The notes under the pieces are model-generated. The model ran no database searches. It was not told the DNA's origin and was given only the letters and a program-made list of their open reading frames with translations. A stretch of 64,000 nucleotides of DNA, taken from positions 5,094,001 through 5,158,000 of the forward strand of contig JAPYXD010000308.1 of assembly GCA_030998225.1 (NCBI GenBank), in the 5' to 3' direction. Both the position numbers and the translations under genes were made by a program. Positions 1 to 12,169 of the stretch are shown piece after piece (position 1 is the first letter of the stretch; each line of letters begins with the position of its first letter). This DNA is from Diplolepis rosae (lineage: Eukaryota > Arthropoda > Insecta > Hymenoptera > Diplolepididae).

Positions 1-50
1 AAAAAACGGACTAGATCTGGGAAGTAACTTATTTCCGTATTTTAATTTCT

Positions 51-61
51 GGATCCATATG
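51..61 (+). other. Adjoining BamHI/NdeI sites repeated in most monomers
   Basis: GGATCC (51-56) overlaps CATATG (56-61). This pair recurs in a large share of units across the window. In others it is lost as GGGTCCATATG or GGATCCATATACC. Many units also carry AGATCT and GTCGAC. A BamHI or NdeI digest should give a ladder of about 136 bp. Units with AAAGGATCCTTG or CTGGATCCGGG have a second BamHI site. Confidence 0.85.
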
Positions 62-70
62 GCAGGTAGG

Positions 71-90
71 AACCGGGTTGGGCTGGGTAG
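71..90 (+). other. G-rich block with clustered GGG runs, repeated in about a third to half of monomers
   Basis: AACCGGGTTGGGCTGGGTAG has three GGG runs separated by two bases and is preceded by GGTAGG. This satisfies a two-layer G-quadruplex pattern (four or more GG runs with short loops), but not a three-layer one. It is present only in the ACCGGGTTGGG monomer class. The ACTGGGTAGGGACGAG class keeps fewer runs. Confidence 0.55.
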
Positions 91-93
91 CAG

Positions 94-230
94 ATGTACT
101 TTCACCTTAACAATGTGCAAGCCGACAACTGCCTTTTAGAAAAAGGACTGGATCCGGGAAGATACTTATTTTCGTATTTCAATTTCTGGATCCATATGTC
201 AGGTAGGAACCGGGTTGGGTTGGGTAGCAG
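94..230 (+). repeat. Reference monomer, standard 137-bp class
   Basis: One unit counted base by base, from one ATG of the start block to the next (94 to 231 = 137 bp). Order within the unit: start block at 1-21; GCAAG..CGACAACTGCC at 24-40; oligo-A/T stretch at 41-50; variable left module at 51-75; T-rich block TTTCCGTATTTTAATTTC (here with a variant) at 76-93; GGATCC at 95-100 overlapping CATATG at 100-105; TCAGGTAGGAACC at 106-118; G-rich GGGTTGGG..TGGGTAGCAG at 119-137. About 60 of 137 bases are G or C in the common form. Other monomers are described relative to this one. Confidence 0.95.
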
Positions 231-2234
231 ATGTACTTTTACCTTAACAATGTGCAAGACGTCAACTGCCTCTTAAAAAAAAAGAATAGATCCTGGTAGA
301 AACCTGTTTCCGTATTTTAATTTCTGGATCCATATACCAGGTAGGAACCGGGTTGGGCTGGGTATTAGATGTAATTCCACCTTTACGATTTGCAAGTCGA
401 CAACTCCCTTTTAAAAAACGGACTAGATCTGGGGAGTAACTTATTTCCGTATTTTAATTTCTGGATCCATATGTCAGGTAGGAACTGGGTAGCGACGAGT
501 AGCAGATGTACTTTCACGTAAAAAATTTGCAAGTCGACAACTCCCTTTTAAAAAACGGACCAGATCTGGGGAGTAACTTATTTCCGTTTTATAATTTCTG
601 GATCCATGTACCAGGTACGGACCGGGTTGGGCTGCGTAGCAGATGTACTTCCACCTTAACAATGTCAAAGCCGACAGCTGACTTTCAAAAAGAAACAAGA
701 TCCGGGTAGAAACATATTTTCCTATTTTAATGTTTTGGTCCATATGTCAGGTAGTACGCGGAAGGGCCGAGTTGCTGATGTACTTTCACATTCATAATGT
801 GAAAGCCGACAACTGCCTTTTTAGAAAATGGAAAGGCTCAGGGATATACATATGTTCACATTTTAATTTCTGGGTCTATATGTCAGGTAGGAACTTGGAT
901 GGGCTGGGAGCAGATGTACTTCCACCTTTACGATTTGCAAGTCGACAACTCCCTTTTAAAAAACGGACTAGATCTGGGAAGTAACTTATTTCCGTATTTT
1001 AATTTCTGGATCCATATGGCAGGTAGGACGCGAATGGGCTGGGTAGCAGATGTACTTTCACCTTAATAATGTGCAAGCCGACAACTGCCTTTAAGAAAAC
1101 GGACAGGCTCCGGTAAGATACATATATTCACATTTTAATTTCTGGGTCCATATGTCATGTAGGAACTTGGATGGGCTGGGAGCAGATGTACTTCCACCTT
1201 TACGATTTGCAAGTCGACAACTCCCTTTTAAAAAACGGACTAGATCTGGGGAGTAACTTATTTCCGTTTTATAATTTCTGGATCCATATGTCAGGTAGTA
1301 CGCGGAAGGGCCGAGTTGCTGATGTACTTTCACATTCATAATGTGAAAGCCGACAACTGCCTTTTAGAAAATGGACAGGCTCAGGGAAGATACATATGTT
1401 CACATTTTAATTTCTGGGTCCATATGTCAGGTAGGAACTTGGATGGGCTGGGAGCAGATGTACTTCCACCTTTACGATTTGCAAGTCGACAAATCCCTTT
1501 TAAAATACGGACTAGATCTGGGAAGTAACTTATTTCCGTATTTTAATTTCTGGATCCAAATGGCAGGTAGGAGCTGGGTAGGGACGAGTAGCAGATGTAC
1601 TTCCACCTTAACGATTTGCAAGTCGAAAAATGCCTTTTAAAAAACGGACTAGATTTGGGGAGTAACTTGTTTCCGTATTTTAATTTCTGGATCCATATAC
1701 CAGTTACGAACCGGGTTGAACTGGGTAGCAGATGTATTTTCGACTTAACAATTTACAAGATAACTTCCTTTTAGAAAGTAGAAAGGATCCTTGTAGATAC
1801 ATACATTCGCATTTCAATTTCTGGGTCATTTTGTCAGGTAGGAACTGGGTAGGGACGAGTAGCAGATGTATTTTCACGTTAAAAATTTCCAAGTCGACAA
1901 CTGCATTTTAAAAAACGGAATAGATCCGGGGAGTAACTTATTTCCATATTTTAATTTCTGGATCCATATGTCAGCTAGGAACCGGGTTGGGCTGGGTAGC
2001 AGATGTACTTTCACCTTAACAATATACAAGATAACTGCCTTTTAGAAAGTAGAAAGGATCCTTGTAGATACATATATTCGCATTTCAATTTCTGTGTCCA
2101 TATGTCAGGTAGGAACATGGATGGGCTGGGAGCGGATGTGCTTCCACCTTAACGATTTGCAAGTCGTCAACTGCCCTTTAAAAACGGACTAGATTTGGGG
2201 AATAACTTATTTCCGTATTTTAATATCTGGATCC

Positions 2235-2900
2235 ATATGTCAGGTAGGAACTGGGTAGCGACGAGTAGCAGATGTATTTTCACGTAAAAAATTTGCAAGC
2301 CGACAACTGCCTTTTAGAAAAAGGACTGGATCCGGGAAGATACTTATTTTCGTATTTCAATTTCTGTATCCATATGTCAGGTAGGAACCGGGTTGGGTGT
2401 GGTAGCAGATGTACTTTTACCTTAACAATGTGCAAGACGTCAATTGCCTCTTAAAAAAAAGAATAGATCCTGGTAGAAACCTATTTCCGTATTTTAATTT
2501 CTGGATCCATATACCAGGTAGGAACCGGGTTGGGCTGGGTAGCTGATGTAATTCCACCTTTACGATTTGCAAGTCGGCAACTCCCTTTTTAAAAAACGGA
2601 CTAGATCTGGGAAGTAACTTATTTCCGTATTTTAATTTCTGGATCCATATGGCAGGTAGGAACCGGGTTGGGCTTGGTAGCAGATGTATTTTCACCTTAA
2701 CAATTTACAAGTTAAAGGCCTTTCAGAAAGTAGAAAGGATCCGGGAAGATACATATATTCGTTTTTCAATTTCTGGGTCGATATGTCAGGTAGGAACTTA
2801 GATGGGCTGGGTAGCAGATGTACTTTCACCTTAATAATGTGCAAGGCGACAACTGCCTTTTAGATACGAACAGGAGCCGGTATGATACATATATTCGCAT
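2235..2900 (+). repeat. ~0.67-kb block also at 25,950-26,610
   Basis: The offset is about 23,716 bp (2,409 to 26,125; 2,684 to 26,399). Shared rare features: GTGCAAGACGTCAA.TGCCTC, ATTTACAAGTTAAA, and the TTCGTTTTTCAATTTCTGGG plus TCGATATGTCAGG pair. The first ~500 bp of the window match the same domain III stretch at offset 25,894 bp. Confidence 0.75.
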
Positions 2901-3771
2901 TTCAATTTCTGGGTCCATATGTCAGGTAGGAACTTGGATGAGCTGGGTAGTAGATGAAATTTCACCTTAACGATTTGCGAATCGAATACTGCCTTTTAGA
3001 AAACGGACTAGATCTGGGGTGTAACTTATTTCCGTATTTTAATTTCTGGATCCATATGTCAGGTAGGAACCGGGTTGGGCTGGGTAGCAGATGTACTTTC
3101 AACTTAACAATGTTCATGCCGACAGCTGACTTTTAAAAAAGAAACAAGATCCGGGTAGAAACATATTTTCGTATTTTAATTTTTTGGTCCATATGTCAGG
3201 TAGGACGCGAATGGGCTGGGTAGCAGATGTACTTTCACCTTAATAATGTGCAAGCCGACAACTGCCTTTAAGAAAACGGACAGGCTCCGGTAAGATACAT
3301 ATATTCACATTTTAATTTCTGGATCCATATGTCATGTAGGAACTTGGATGGGCTGGGAGCAGATGTACTTCCACCTTTACGATTTGCAAGTCGACAACTC
3401 CCTTTTAAAAAACAGACTAGATCTGGGGAGTGACTTATTTCCGTTTTATAATTTCTGGATCCATATGTCAGGTAGTACGCGAATGGGCTGGGTAGCAGAT
3501 GTACTTTCACCTTAATAATGTGCAAGCCGACAACTGCCTTTTAGAAAATGGACAGGCTCAGGGAAGATACATATGTTCACATTTTAATTTCTTGGTCCAT
3601 ATGTCAGGTAGGAACTTGGATGGGCTGGGAGCAGATGTACTTCCACCTTTACGGTTTGCAAGTCGACAAATCCCTTTTAAAAAACGGACTAGATCTGGGA
3701 AGTAACTTATTTCCGTATTTTAATTTCTGGATCCATATACCAGGTAGGAACCGGGTTGAACTGGGTAGCAG

Positions 3772-3905
3772 ATGTATTTTCGACTTAACAATATACAAGA
3801 TAACTGCCTTTTAGAAAAAGGACTTGATCCGGGATGATACTTATTTTCGTATTTCAATTTCTGGATCCATATGTCAGGGAGGAACCGGGTTGGGTTTGGT
3901 AGCAG
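3772..3905 (+). repeat. Monomer of the short 134-bp class
   Basis: The ATG-to-ATG distance is 134 bp. The missing 3 bp lie just before AACTGCC: ACAAGATAACTGCC replaces GCAAGCCGACAACTGCC. Monomers with this deletion are frequent and usually continue into the left module AGAAAGTAGAAAGGATCCTT, which holds a second BamHI site. This example continues into a different left module. When the next unit has the GCTGGGAGCAG form, the spacing falls to 133 bp, as at 4042 to 4175. The linked 3-bp deletion makes this a useful diagnostic subfamily marker. Confidence 0.85.
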
Positions 3906-4722
3906 ATGTACTTTCACGTTAAAAATTTGCTAGTCGACATCTGCCCTTTTAAAACTGACTAGATCTGGGGAATAACTTGTTTCCGTATTTTAATTTCTGG
4001 ATCCATATACCAGGTACGAACCGGGTTGAGCTGGGTAGCAGATGTACTTTCACCTTAAGAATTTACAAGATAACTGCCTTTTAGAAAGTAGAAAGGATCC
4101 TTGAAGATACATATATTCGCATTTTAATTTTTGGATCCATATGTCAAGCAGAAACTTGGATGGGCTGGGAGCAGATGTACTTCCACCTTAACGATTTGCA
4201 AGTCGACAACTGCATTTTAAAAAACGGACTAGATCTGGGGAGTAACTTATTTCCGTATTTTAATTTCTGGATCCATATGTCAGGTAGGAACTGGGTTGGG
4301 CTTGGTAGCAGATGTACTTTTACCTTAACAATGTGCAAGTCGTCAACTGCCTTTTAAAAAAAAGAATAGATCCTGGTAGAAAACTATTTCCGTATTTTAA
4401 TTTCTGGATCCACATGCCAGGTAGGAACCGGGTTGGGCTGAGTAGCAGATGTACTTTCACCTTAACAATGTGCAAGCCGACAGCTGACTTATAAAAAAGA
4501 AACAAGATCCGGGTAGAAACATATTTTCGAATTTAAATTTTTTGGTCCATATGTCAGGTAGGGCGCGGATGGGCTGGGTAGTAGATGAACTTTCACCTTA
4601 ACGATTTGAGAGTCGAAAACTGCCTCTTAGAATACGAACAGGAGCCGGTATGTTACATATATTCTCAATTTCAATTTCTGGGTCCATATCTCAGGTAGGA
4701 ACTGGGTAGGGACGAGTAGCAG

Positions 4723-4858
4723 ATGTACTTTCACGTTAAAAATTTGCAAGTCGAAAACTGCCTTTTAGAAAACGGACAGGAGCCGGTACTATACATATAT
4801 TCACATTTTAATTTCTGGGTCCATATGTCAGTAATAAACTTGGATGGGCTGGGAGCAG
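4723..4858 (+). repeat. Monomer of the 136-bp class ending in GCTGGGAGCAG
   Basis: The ATG-to-ATG distance is 136 bp. The T of GCTGGGTAGCAG is missing, giving ACTTGGATGGGCTGGGAGCA, and the following start block is usually GATGTACTTCCACCTT or GATGTGCTTCCACCTT rather than ACTTTCACC. The one-base loss, ACTTGGATGGG and CTTCCACC travel together across the window, so they define a subfamily rather than random errors. Confidence 0.88.
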
Positions 4859-5869
4859 ATGTACTTCCACCTTAACGATTTGCAAGTCGACAACTGCCTG
4901 TTAAAAAGCGGACTAGATCTCGGGGGTAACTTATTTCCGTATTTTAATTTCTGGATCCATATGTCAGGTAGGAACTGGGTAGGGACGAGTAGCAGATGTA
5001 CTTTCAGGTTAAAAATTTGCAAGTCGACAACTGCATTTTAAAAAACGGACTAGATCTGGGGTGTAACTTATTTCTGTATTTTAATTTCTGGATCCATATA
5101 CCAGGTAGGAACAGGGTTCGCTTGGGTAGCAGATGTACTTTCACCTTAATAATGTCAAAGCCGCCAGCTGACTTTCAAAATGAAACAAGATCCGGGTAGA
5201 AACATATTTTCGTATTTTAATGTTTTGGTCCATATGTCAGGTAGTACGCGGATGGGCCGAGTACCGATCTACTTTCACCTTCATAATGTGAAAGCCGACA
5301 ACTGCCTTTTAGAAAACGGACAGGCTCCGGGAAGATACATATATTCACATTTTAATTTCTGGGTCCATATGTCATGTAGGAACTTGGATGGGCTGGGAGC
5401 AGATGTACTTCCACCTTTACGATTTGCAAGTCGACAACTGCCCTTTAAAAACGGACTAGATCTGGGGAGTAACTTGTTTCCGTATTTCAATTTCTGGGTC
5501 CATATTTCAGGTGTGAACTTAGATGGGCTGGGTAGCAGATGTACTTTCACCTTAATAATGTGCAAGCCGACAATTGCCTTTTAGAAAACGGACAGGCTCC
5601 GGGAAGATACATATATTCACATTTTAATTTCTGGGTCCATATGTCAGGTAGGAACTTGGATGGCCTGGGAGCAGATGTACTTCCACCTTTAAGATTTGCA
5701 AGTCGACAAATCCCTTTTAAAAAACGGACTAGATCTGGGAAGTAACTTATTTCCGTATTTTAATTTCTGAATCCATATGGCAGGTAGGAACTGGGAAGGG
5801 ACGAGTAGCAGATGTACTTTCAAGATAAAAATTTGCAAGTCGAAAACTGCCTTTTAAAAAACGGACTAG

Positions 5870-7788
5870 CTGTGGGGAGTAATTTGTTTCCGTATTTTAA
5901 TTTCTGGATCCATATACCAGTTACGAACCGGGTTGAACTGGGTAGCAGATGTATTTTCGACTTAACAATATACAAGATAACTGCCTTTTAGAAAAAGGAC
6001 TGGATCCGGGAAGATACTTATTTTCGTATTTTAATTTCTGGATCCATATGTCAGGGAGGAACCGGGTTGGGTTTGGTAGCAGATGTACTTTCACGTTAAA
6101 AATTTGCAAGTCGACAACTGCCCTTTTAAAACGGACTAGATCTGGGGAATAACTTGTTTCCGTATTTTAATTTCTGGATCCATATACCAGGTACGAACCG
6201 TGTTGAGCTGGGAGCAGATGTACTTCCACCTTAACGATTTGCAAGTCGACAACTGCATTTTAAAAAACGGACTAGATCTGGGGAGTAACTTATTTCCGTA
6301 TTTTAATTTCTGGATCCATATGTCAGGTAGGAACCGGGTTGGGCTTGGTAGCAGATGTACTTTTACCTTAACAATGTGCAAGTCGTCAACTGCCTTTTAA
6401 AAAAAAGAATAGATCCTGGTAGAAACCTATTTCCGTATTTTAATTTCTGGATCCACATGCCAGGTAGGAACCGGGTTGGGCTGAGTAGCAGATGTACTTT
6501 CACCTTAACAATGTGCAAGCCGACAGCTGACTTATAAAAAAGAAACAAGATCCGGGTAGAAACATATTTTCGAATTTTAATTTTTTGGTCCATATGTCAG
6601 GTAGGACGCGGATGGGCTGGGTAGTAGATGAACTTTCACCTTAACGATTTGCGAGTCGAAAACTGCCTCTTAGAATACGAACAGGAGCCGGTATGTTACA
6701 TATATTCTCAATTTCAATTTCTGGGTCCATATCTCAGGTAGGAACTGGGTAGGGACGAGTAGCAGATGTACTTTCACGTTAAAAATTTGCAAGTCGAAAA
6801 CTGCCTTTTAGAAACGGACAGGAGCCGGTACTATACATATATTCGCATTTTAATTTTTGGATCCATATGTCAGGTAGAAACTTGGATGGGCTGGGAGCAG
6901 ATGTACTTCCACCTTAACGATTTTCAAGTCGACAACTGCCTGTTAAAAAGCGGACTAGATCTCGGGGGTAACTTATTTCCGTATTTTAATTTCTGGATCC
7001 ATATGTCAGGTAGGAACTGGGTAGGGACGAGTAGCAGATGTACTTTCAGGTTAAAAATTTGCAAGTCGACAACTGCATTTTAAAAAACGGACTAGATCTG
7101 GGGAGTAACTTGTTTCCTTATTTTAACTTCTGGATCCATATACCAGGTAGGAAACGGGTTCGCCTGGGTAGCAGATGTACTTTCACCTTAACAATGTCAA
7201 AGCCGATAGCTGACTTTCAAAAAGAAACAAGATCCGGGTAGAAACATATTTTCGTATTTTAATGTTTTGGTCCATATGTCAGGTAGTACGCGGATGGGCC
7301 GAGTTGCAGATGTACTTTCACCTTCATAATGTGAAAGCCGACAACTGCCTTTTAGAAAACGGACAGGCTCCGGGAAGATACATATATTCACATTTTAATT
7401 TCTGGGTCCATATGTCATGTAGGAACTTGGATGGGCTGGGAGCAGATGTACTTCCACCTTTACGATTTGCAAGTCGACAACTGCCCTTTAAAAACGGACT
7501 AGATCTGGGGAGTAACTTGTTTCCGTATTTCAATTTCTGGGTCCATATTTCAGGTGGGAACTTAGATGGGCTGGGTAGCAGATGTACTTTCACCTTAATA
7601 ATGTGCAAGACGACAACTGCCTTTTAGAAAACGGACAGGCTCCGGGAAGATACATATATTCACATTTTAATTTCTGGATCCATATGTCATGTAGAAACTT
7701 GGATGGAATGGGAGCAGATGTACTTCCACCTTTACGATTTGCAAGTCGACAACTCCCTTTTAAAAAACGGACTAGATCTGGGAAGTAA
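5870..7788 (+). repeat. ~2-kb block, copy 2, one monomer deleted
   Basis: Second copy. At about 6,200 the sequence goes directly from GAACCGTGTTGAGCTGGGAG into the ACTTCCACC start block, removing one unit present in copy 1 at about 4,042-4,175. Confidence 0.8.
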
Positions 7789-8984
7789 CTTATTTCCGTA
7801 TTTTAATTTCTGGAACCATATGGCAGGTAGGAACTGGGTAGGGACTAGTAGCAGATGTACTTTCAAGATAAAAATTTGCAAGTCGAAAACTCCCTTTTAA
7901 AAAACGGACTAGATCTGGGAAGTAACTTATTTCCGTATTTTAATTTCTGGATCCATATGGCAGGTAGGAACTGGGTAGGGACGAGTAGCAGATGTACTTT
8001 CAAGATAAAAATTTGCAAGTCGACAACTGCATTTTAAAAAACGGACTAGATCTGGGGAGTGACTTATTTCCGTATTTTAATTTCTGGATCCATATACCAG
8101 GTAGGAACCGGGTTGGGCTGGGTAGCTGATGTAATTCCACCTTTACGATTTGCAAGTCGACAACTCCCTTTTAAAAAACGGACTAGATCTGGGAAGTAAC
8201 TTATTTCCGTATTTTAATTTCTGGATCCATATGGCAGGTAGGAACTGGCTAGGGACGAGAAGCAGATGTACTATCACGATAAAAATTACCAAGTCTACCA
8301 CTGCAGGTTAAAAAACGGACTAGATCTGGGAAGAAACTTGTTTCCGTATTTTAATTTCTGGATCCATATACCAGTTACGAACCGGGTTGAACTGGGTAGC
8401 AGATGTATTTTCGACTTAACAATTTACAAGATAACTGCCTTTTAGAAAGTAGAAAGGATCCTTGAAGATACATATATTCGCATTTCAATTTCTGGGTCCA
8501 TATGTCAGGTAGGAACTGGGTAGAGACGAGTAGCAGATGTACTTTCACGTTAAAAATTTCCAAGTCGACAACTGCATTTTAAAAAACGGAATAGATCCGG
8601 GGATTAACTTATTTCCGTATTTTAATTTCTGGATCCATATGTCAGCTAGGAACCGTGTTGGGCTGGGTAGCAGATGTACTTTCACCTTAACAATATACAA
8701 GATAACTGCCTTTTAGAAAGTAGAAAGGATCCTTGTAGACACATATATTCACATTTTAATTTCTTGGTCCATATGTCATGTAGGTTTTTGGATGGGCTGG
8801 GAGCAGATGTACTTTCACCTTTACGATTTGCAAGTCGACAAATCCCTTTTAAAAAACGGACTAGATCTGGGGAGTAACTTATTTCCGTTTTATAATTTCT
8901 GGATCCATATGTCAGGTAATACGCGAGAGGGCCGAGTTGCTGATGTACTTTCACATTCATAATGTGATAGTCGACAACTGCCTT

Positions 8985-10530
8985 TTAGAAAATGGACAGG
9001 CTCAGGGAAGATACATATGTTCACATTTTAATTTCTGGGTCCATATGTCAGGTAGGAACTTGGATGGGCTGGGAGCAGATGTACTTCCACCTTTACGATT
9101 TGCAAGTCGTTACAAATACCTTTTAAAAAACGGATTAGATCTGGGAAGTAACCTATTTCCGTATTTTAATTTCTGGATCCATATACCAGGTAGGAACCGG
9201 GTTGAACTGGGTAGCAGATGTATTTTCGACTTAACAATATACAAGATAACTGCATTTTAGAAAAAGGACTGGATCCGGGAAGATACTTATTTTCGTATTT
9301 CAATTTCTGGATCCATATGTCAGGGAGGAACCGGGTTGAGCTGGGTAGCAGATGTACTTTCACGTTAAAAATTTGCAAGTCGACAACTGCCCTTTTAAAA
9401 CGGACTAGATCTGGGGAATAACTTGTTTCCGTATTTTAATTTCTGGATCCATATACCAGGTACGAACCGGGTTGAGCTGGGTAGCAGATGTACTTTCACC
9501 TTAAGAATTTACAAGATAACTGCCTTTTAGAAAGTAGAAAGGATCCTTGAAGATACATATATTCGCATTTTAATTTTTGGATCCATATGTCAAGCAGAAA
9601 CTTGGATGGGCTGGGAGCAGATGTACTTCCACCTTAACGATTTGCAAGTCGACAACTGCATTTTAAAAAACGGACTAGATCTGGGGAGTAACTTATTTCC
9701 GTATTTTAATTTCTGGATCCATATGTCAGGTAGGAACCGGGTTGGGCTTGGTAGCAGATGTACTTTTACCTTAACAATGTGCAAGTCGTCAACTGCCTTT
9801 TAAAAAAAAGAATAGATCCTGGTAGAAACCTATTTCCGTATTTTAATTTCTGGATCCACATGCCAGGTAGGAACCGGGTTGGGCTGAGTAGCAGATGTAC
9901 TTTCACCTTAACAATGTGCAAGCCGACAGCTGACTTATAAAAAAGAAACAAGATCCGGGTAGAAACATATTTTCGAATTTAAATTTTTTGGTCCATATGT
10001 CAGGTAGGACGCGGATGGGCTGGGTAGTAGATGAACTTTCACCTTAACGATTTGCGAGTCGAAAACTGCCTCTTAGAATACGAACAGGAGCCGGTATGTT
10101 ACATATATTCTCAATTTCAATTTCTGGGTCCATATCTCAGGTAGGAACTGGGTAGGGACGAGTAGCAGATGTACTTTCACGTTAAAAATTTGCAAGTCGA
10201 AAACTGCCTTTTAGAAAACGGACAGGAGCCGGTACTATACATATATTCGCATTTTAATTTTTGGATCTATATGTCAGGTAGAAACTTGGATGGGCTGGGA
10301 GCAGATGTACTTCCACCTTAACGATTTACAAGTCGACAACTGCCTGTTAAAAAGCGGACTAGATCTCGGGGGTAACTTATTTCCGTATTTTAATTTCTGG
10401 ATCCATATGTCAGGTAGGAACTGGGTAGGGACGAGTAGCAGATGTACTTTCAGGTTAAAAATTTGCAAGTCGACAACTGCATTTTAAAAAACGGACTAGA
10501 TCTGGGGAGTAACTTGTTTCCGTATTTTAA
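8985..10530 (+). repeat. ~1.55-kb block, copy of 3,540-5,085
   Basis: Constant offset of 5,446 bp (40 units): 4,144 to 9,590, 4,312 to 9,758 and 4,844 to 10,290. The copies share the rare ATGTCAAGCAGAAACTTGGA. They diverge near 10,530, where GGTACGAACCGGGTTGAACT replaces GGTAGGAACAGGGTTCGCTT. Near 9,108 this copy has GTCGTTACAAATACC in place of GTCGACAAATCCC, a small local insertion. Confidence 0.8.
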
Positions 10531-12169
10531 TTTCTGGATCCATATACCAGGTACGAACCGGGTTGAACTGGGTAGCAGATGTATTTTCGACTTAACAATT
10601 TACAAGATAACTGCCTTTTAGAAAGTAGAAAGGATCCTTGAAGATACATATATTCGCATTTCAATTTCTGGGTCCATATGTCAGGTAGGAACTTGGATGG
10701 GCTGGGAGCAGATGTGCTTCCACCTTAACGATTTGCAAGTCGTCAACTGCCCTTTAAAAACGGACTAGATCTGGGGAGTAACTTATTTCCGTATTTCAAT
10801 TTCTGGGTCCATATTTCAGGTGGGAACTTAGATGGGCTGGGTAGCAGATGTACTTTCACCTTAATAATGTGCAAGACGACAACTGCCTTTTAGAAAACGG
10901 ACAGGCTCCGGGAAGATACATATATTCACATTTTAATTTCTGGGTCCATATGTCAGGTAGGAACTTGGATGGGCTGGGAGCAGATGTACTTCCACCTTTA
11001 CGATTTGCAAGTCGACAAATCCCTTTTAAAAAACGGACTAGATCTGGGAAGTAACTTATTTCCGTATTTTAATTTCTGGATCCATATGGCAGGTAGGAAC
11101 TGGGAAGGGACGAGTAGCAGATGTACTTTCAAGATAAAAATTTGCAAGTCGAAAACTGCCTTTTAAAAAACGGACTAGCTGTGGGGAGTAACTTGTTTCC
11201 GTATTTTAATTTCTGGATCCATATACCAGTTACGAACCGGGTTGAACTGGGTAGCAGATGTATTTTCGACTTAACAATTTACAAGATAACTGCCTTTTAG
11301 AAAGTAGAAAGGATCCTTGAAGATACATATATTCGCATTTCAATTTCTGGGTCCATATGTCAGGTAGGAACTGGGTAGGGACGAGTAGCAGATGTACTTT
11401 CACGTTAAAAATTTCCAAGTCGACAACTGCATTTTAAAAAACGGAATAGATCCGGGGTGTAACTTATTTCTGTATTTTAATTTCTGGATCCATATGTCAG
11501 CTAGGAACCGGGTTGGGCTGGGTAGCAGATGTACTTTCACCTTAACAATATACAAGATAACTGCCTTTTAGAAAGTAGAAACGATCCTTGTAGACACATA
11601 TATTCGCATTTCAATTTCTGGGTCCATATGTCAGGTAGGAACTTGGATGGGCTGGGAGCAGATGTACTTCCACCTTTACGATTTGCAAGTCGTCAACTGC
11701 CCTTTAAAAACGGACTAGATCTGGGGAGTAACTTATTTCCGTATTTTAATATCTGGATCCATATGTCAGGTAGGAACTGGGTAGCGACGAGTAGCAGATG
11801 TACTTTCACGTAAAAAATTTGCAAGTCGAAAAATGCCTTTTAAAAAACGGACTAGATCTGGTGAGTAACTTGTTTCCGTATTTTAATTTCTGGATCCATA
11901 TACCAGGTACGAACCGGGTTGAGCTGGGTAGCAGATGTACTTTCACGTTAAAAATTTGCAAGTCGACAACTGCCCTTTTAAAACGGACTAGATCTGGGGA
12001 GTAACTTATTTCCGTATTTTAATATCTGGATCCATATGTCAGGTAGGAACTGGGTAGCGACGAGTAGCAGATGTACTTTCACGTAAAAAATTTGCAAGTC
12101 GAAAAATGCCTTTTAAAAAACGGACTAGATCTGGGGAATAACTTGTTTCCGTATTTTAATTTCTGGATC

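Larger units (their letters stand above)
3690..5745 (+). repeat. ~2-kb block, copy 1 of a widely reused segment
   Basis: Collinear with 5,870-7,788: markers 4,312 to 6,355, 4,996 to 7,038 and 5,539 to 7,582 give offsets of 2,042-2,043 bp (15 units). Before 4,150 the offset is 2,180 bp, because copy 2 lacks one monomer (the CCTTAAGAATTTACAAGATA unit). Parts of the block recur at 8,985-10,530, 12,170-13,100 and 28,190-29,340. Confidence 0.82.

Noticed and set aside
71..90. Telomere-like repeat (GGGTTGGG resembles TTAGGG/TTGGGG-type sequence)
   Set aside because: GGGTTGGGCTGGG occurs once per 137-bp unit and is not itself tandemly repeated, so it is not telomeric repeat or interstitial telomere sequence.
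94..230. CENP-B box (pattern TTCGnnnnAnnCGGG on either strand)
   Set aside because: The TTCG occurrences (TTCGTATTTTAATTT, TTCGCATTTTAATTT, TTCGATTTCTGG, TTCGACTTAACAATT) lack the required downstream CGGG. CCCGTATTTCGATTT on the other strand has the wrong spacing. By eye no unit matches; a motif scan of all units would settle it.
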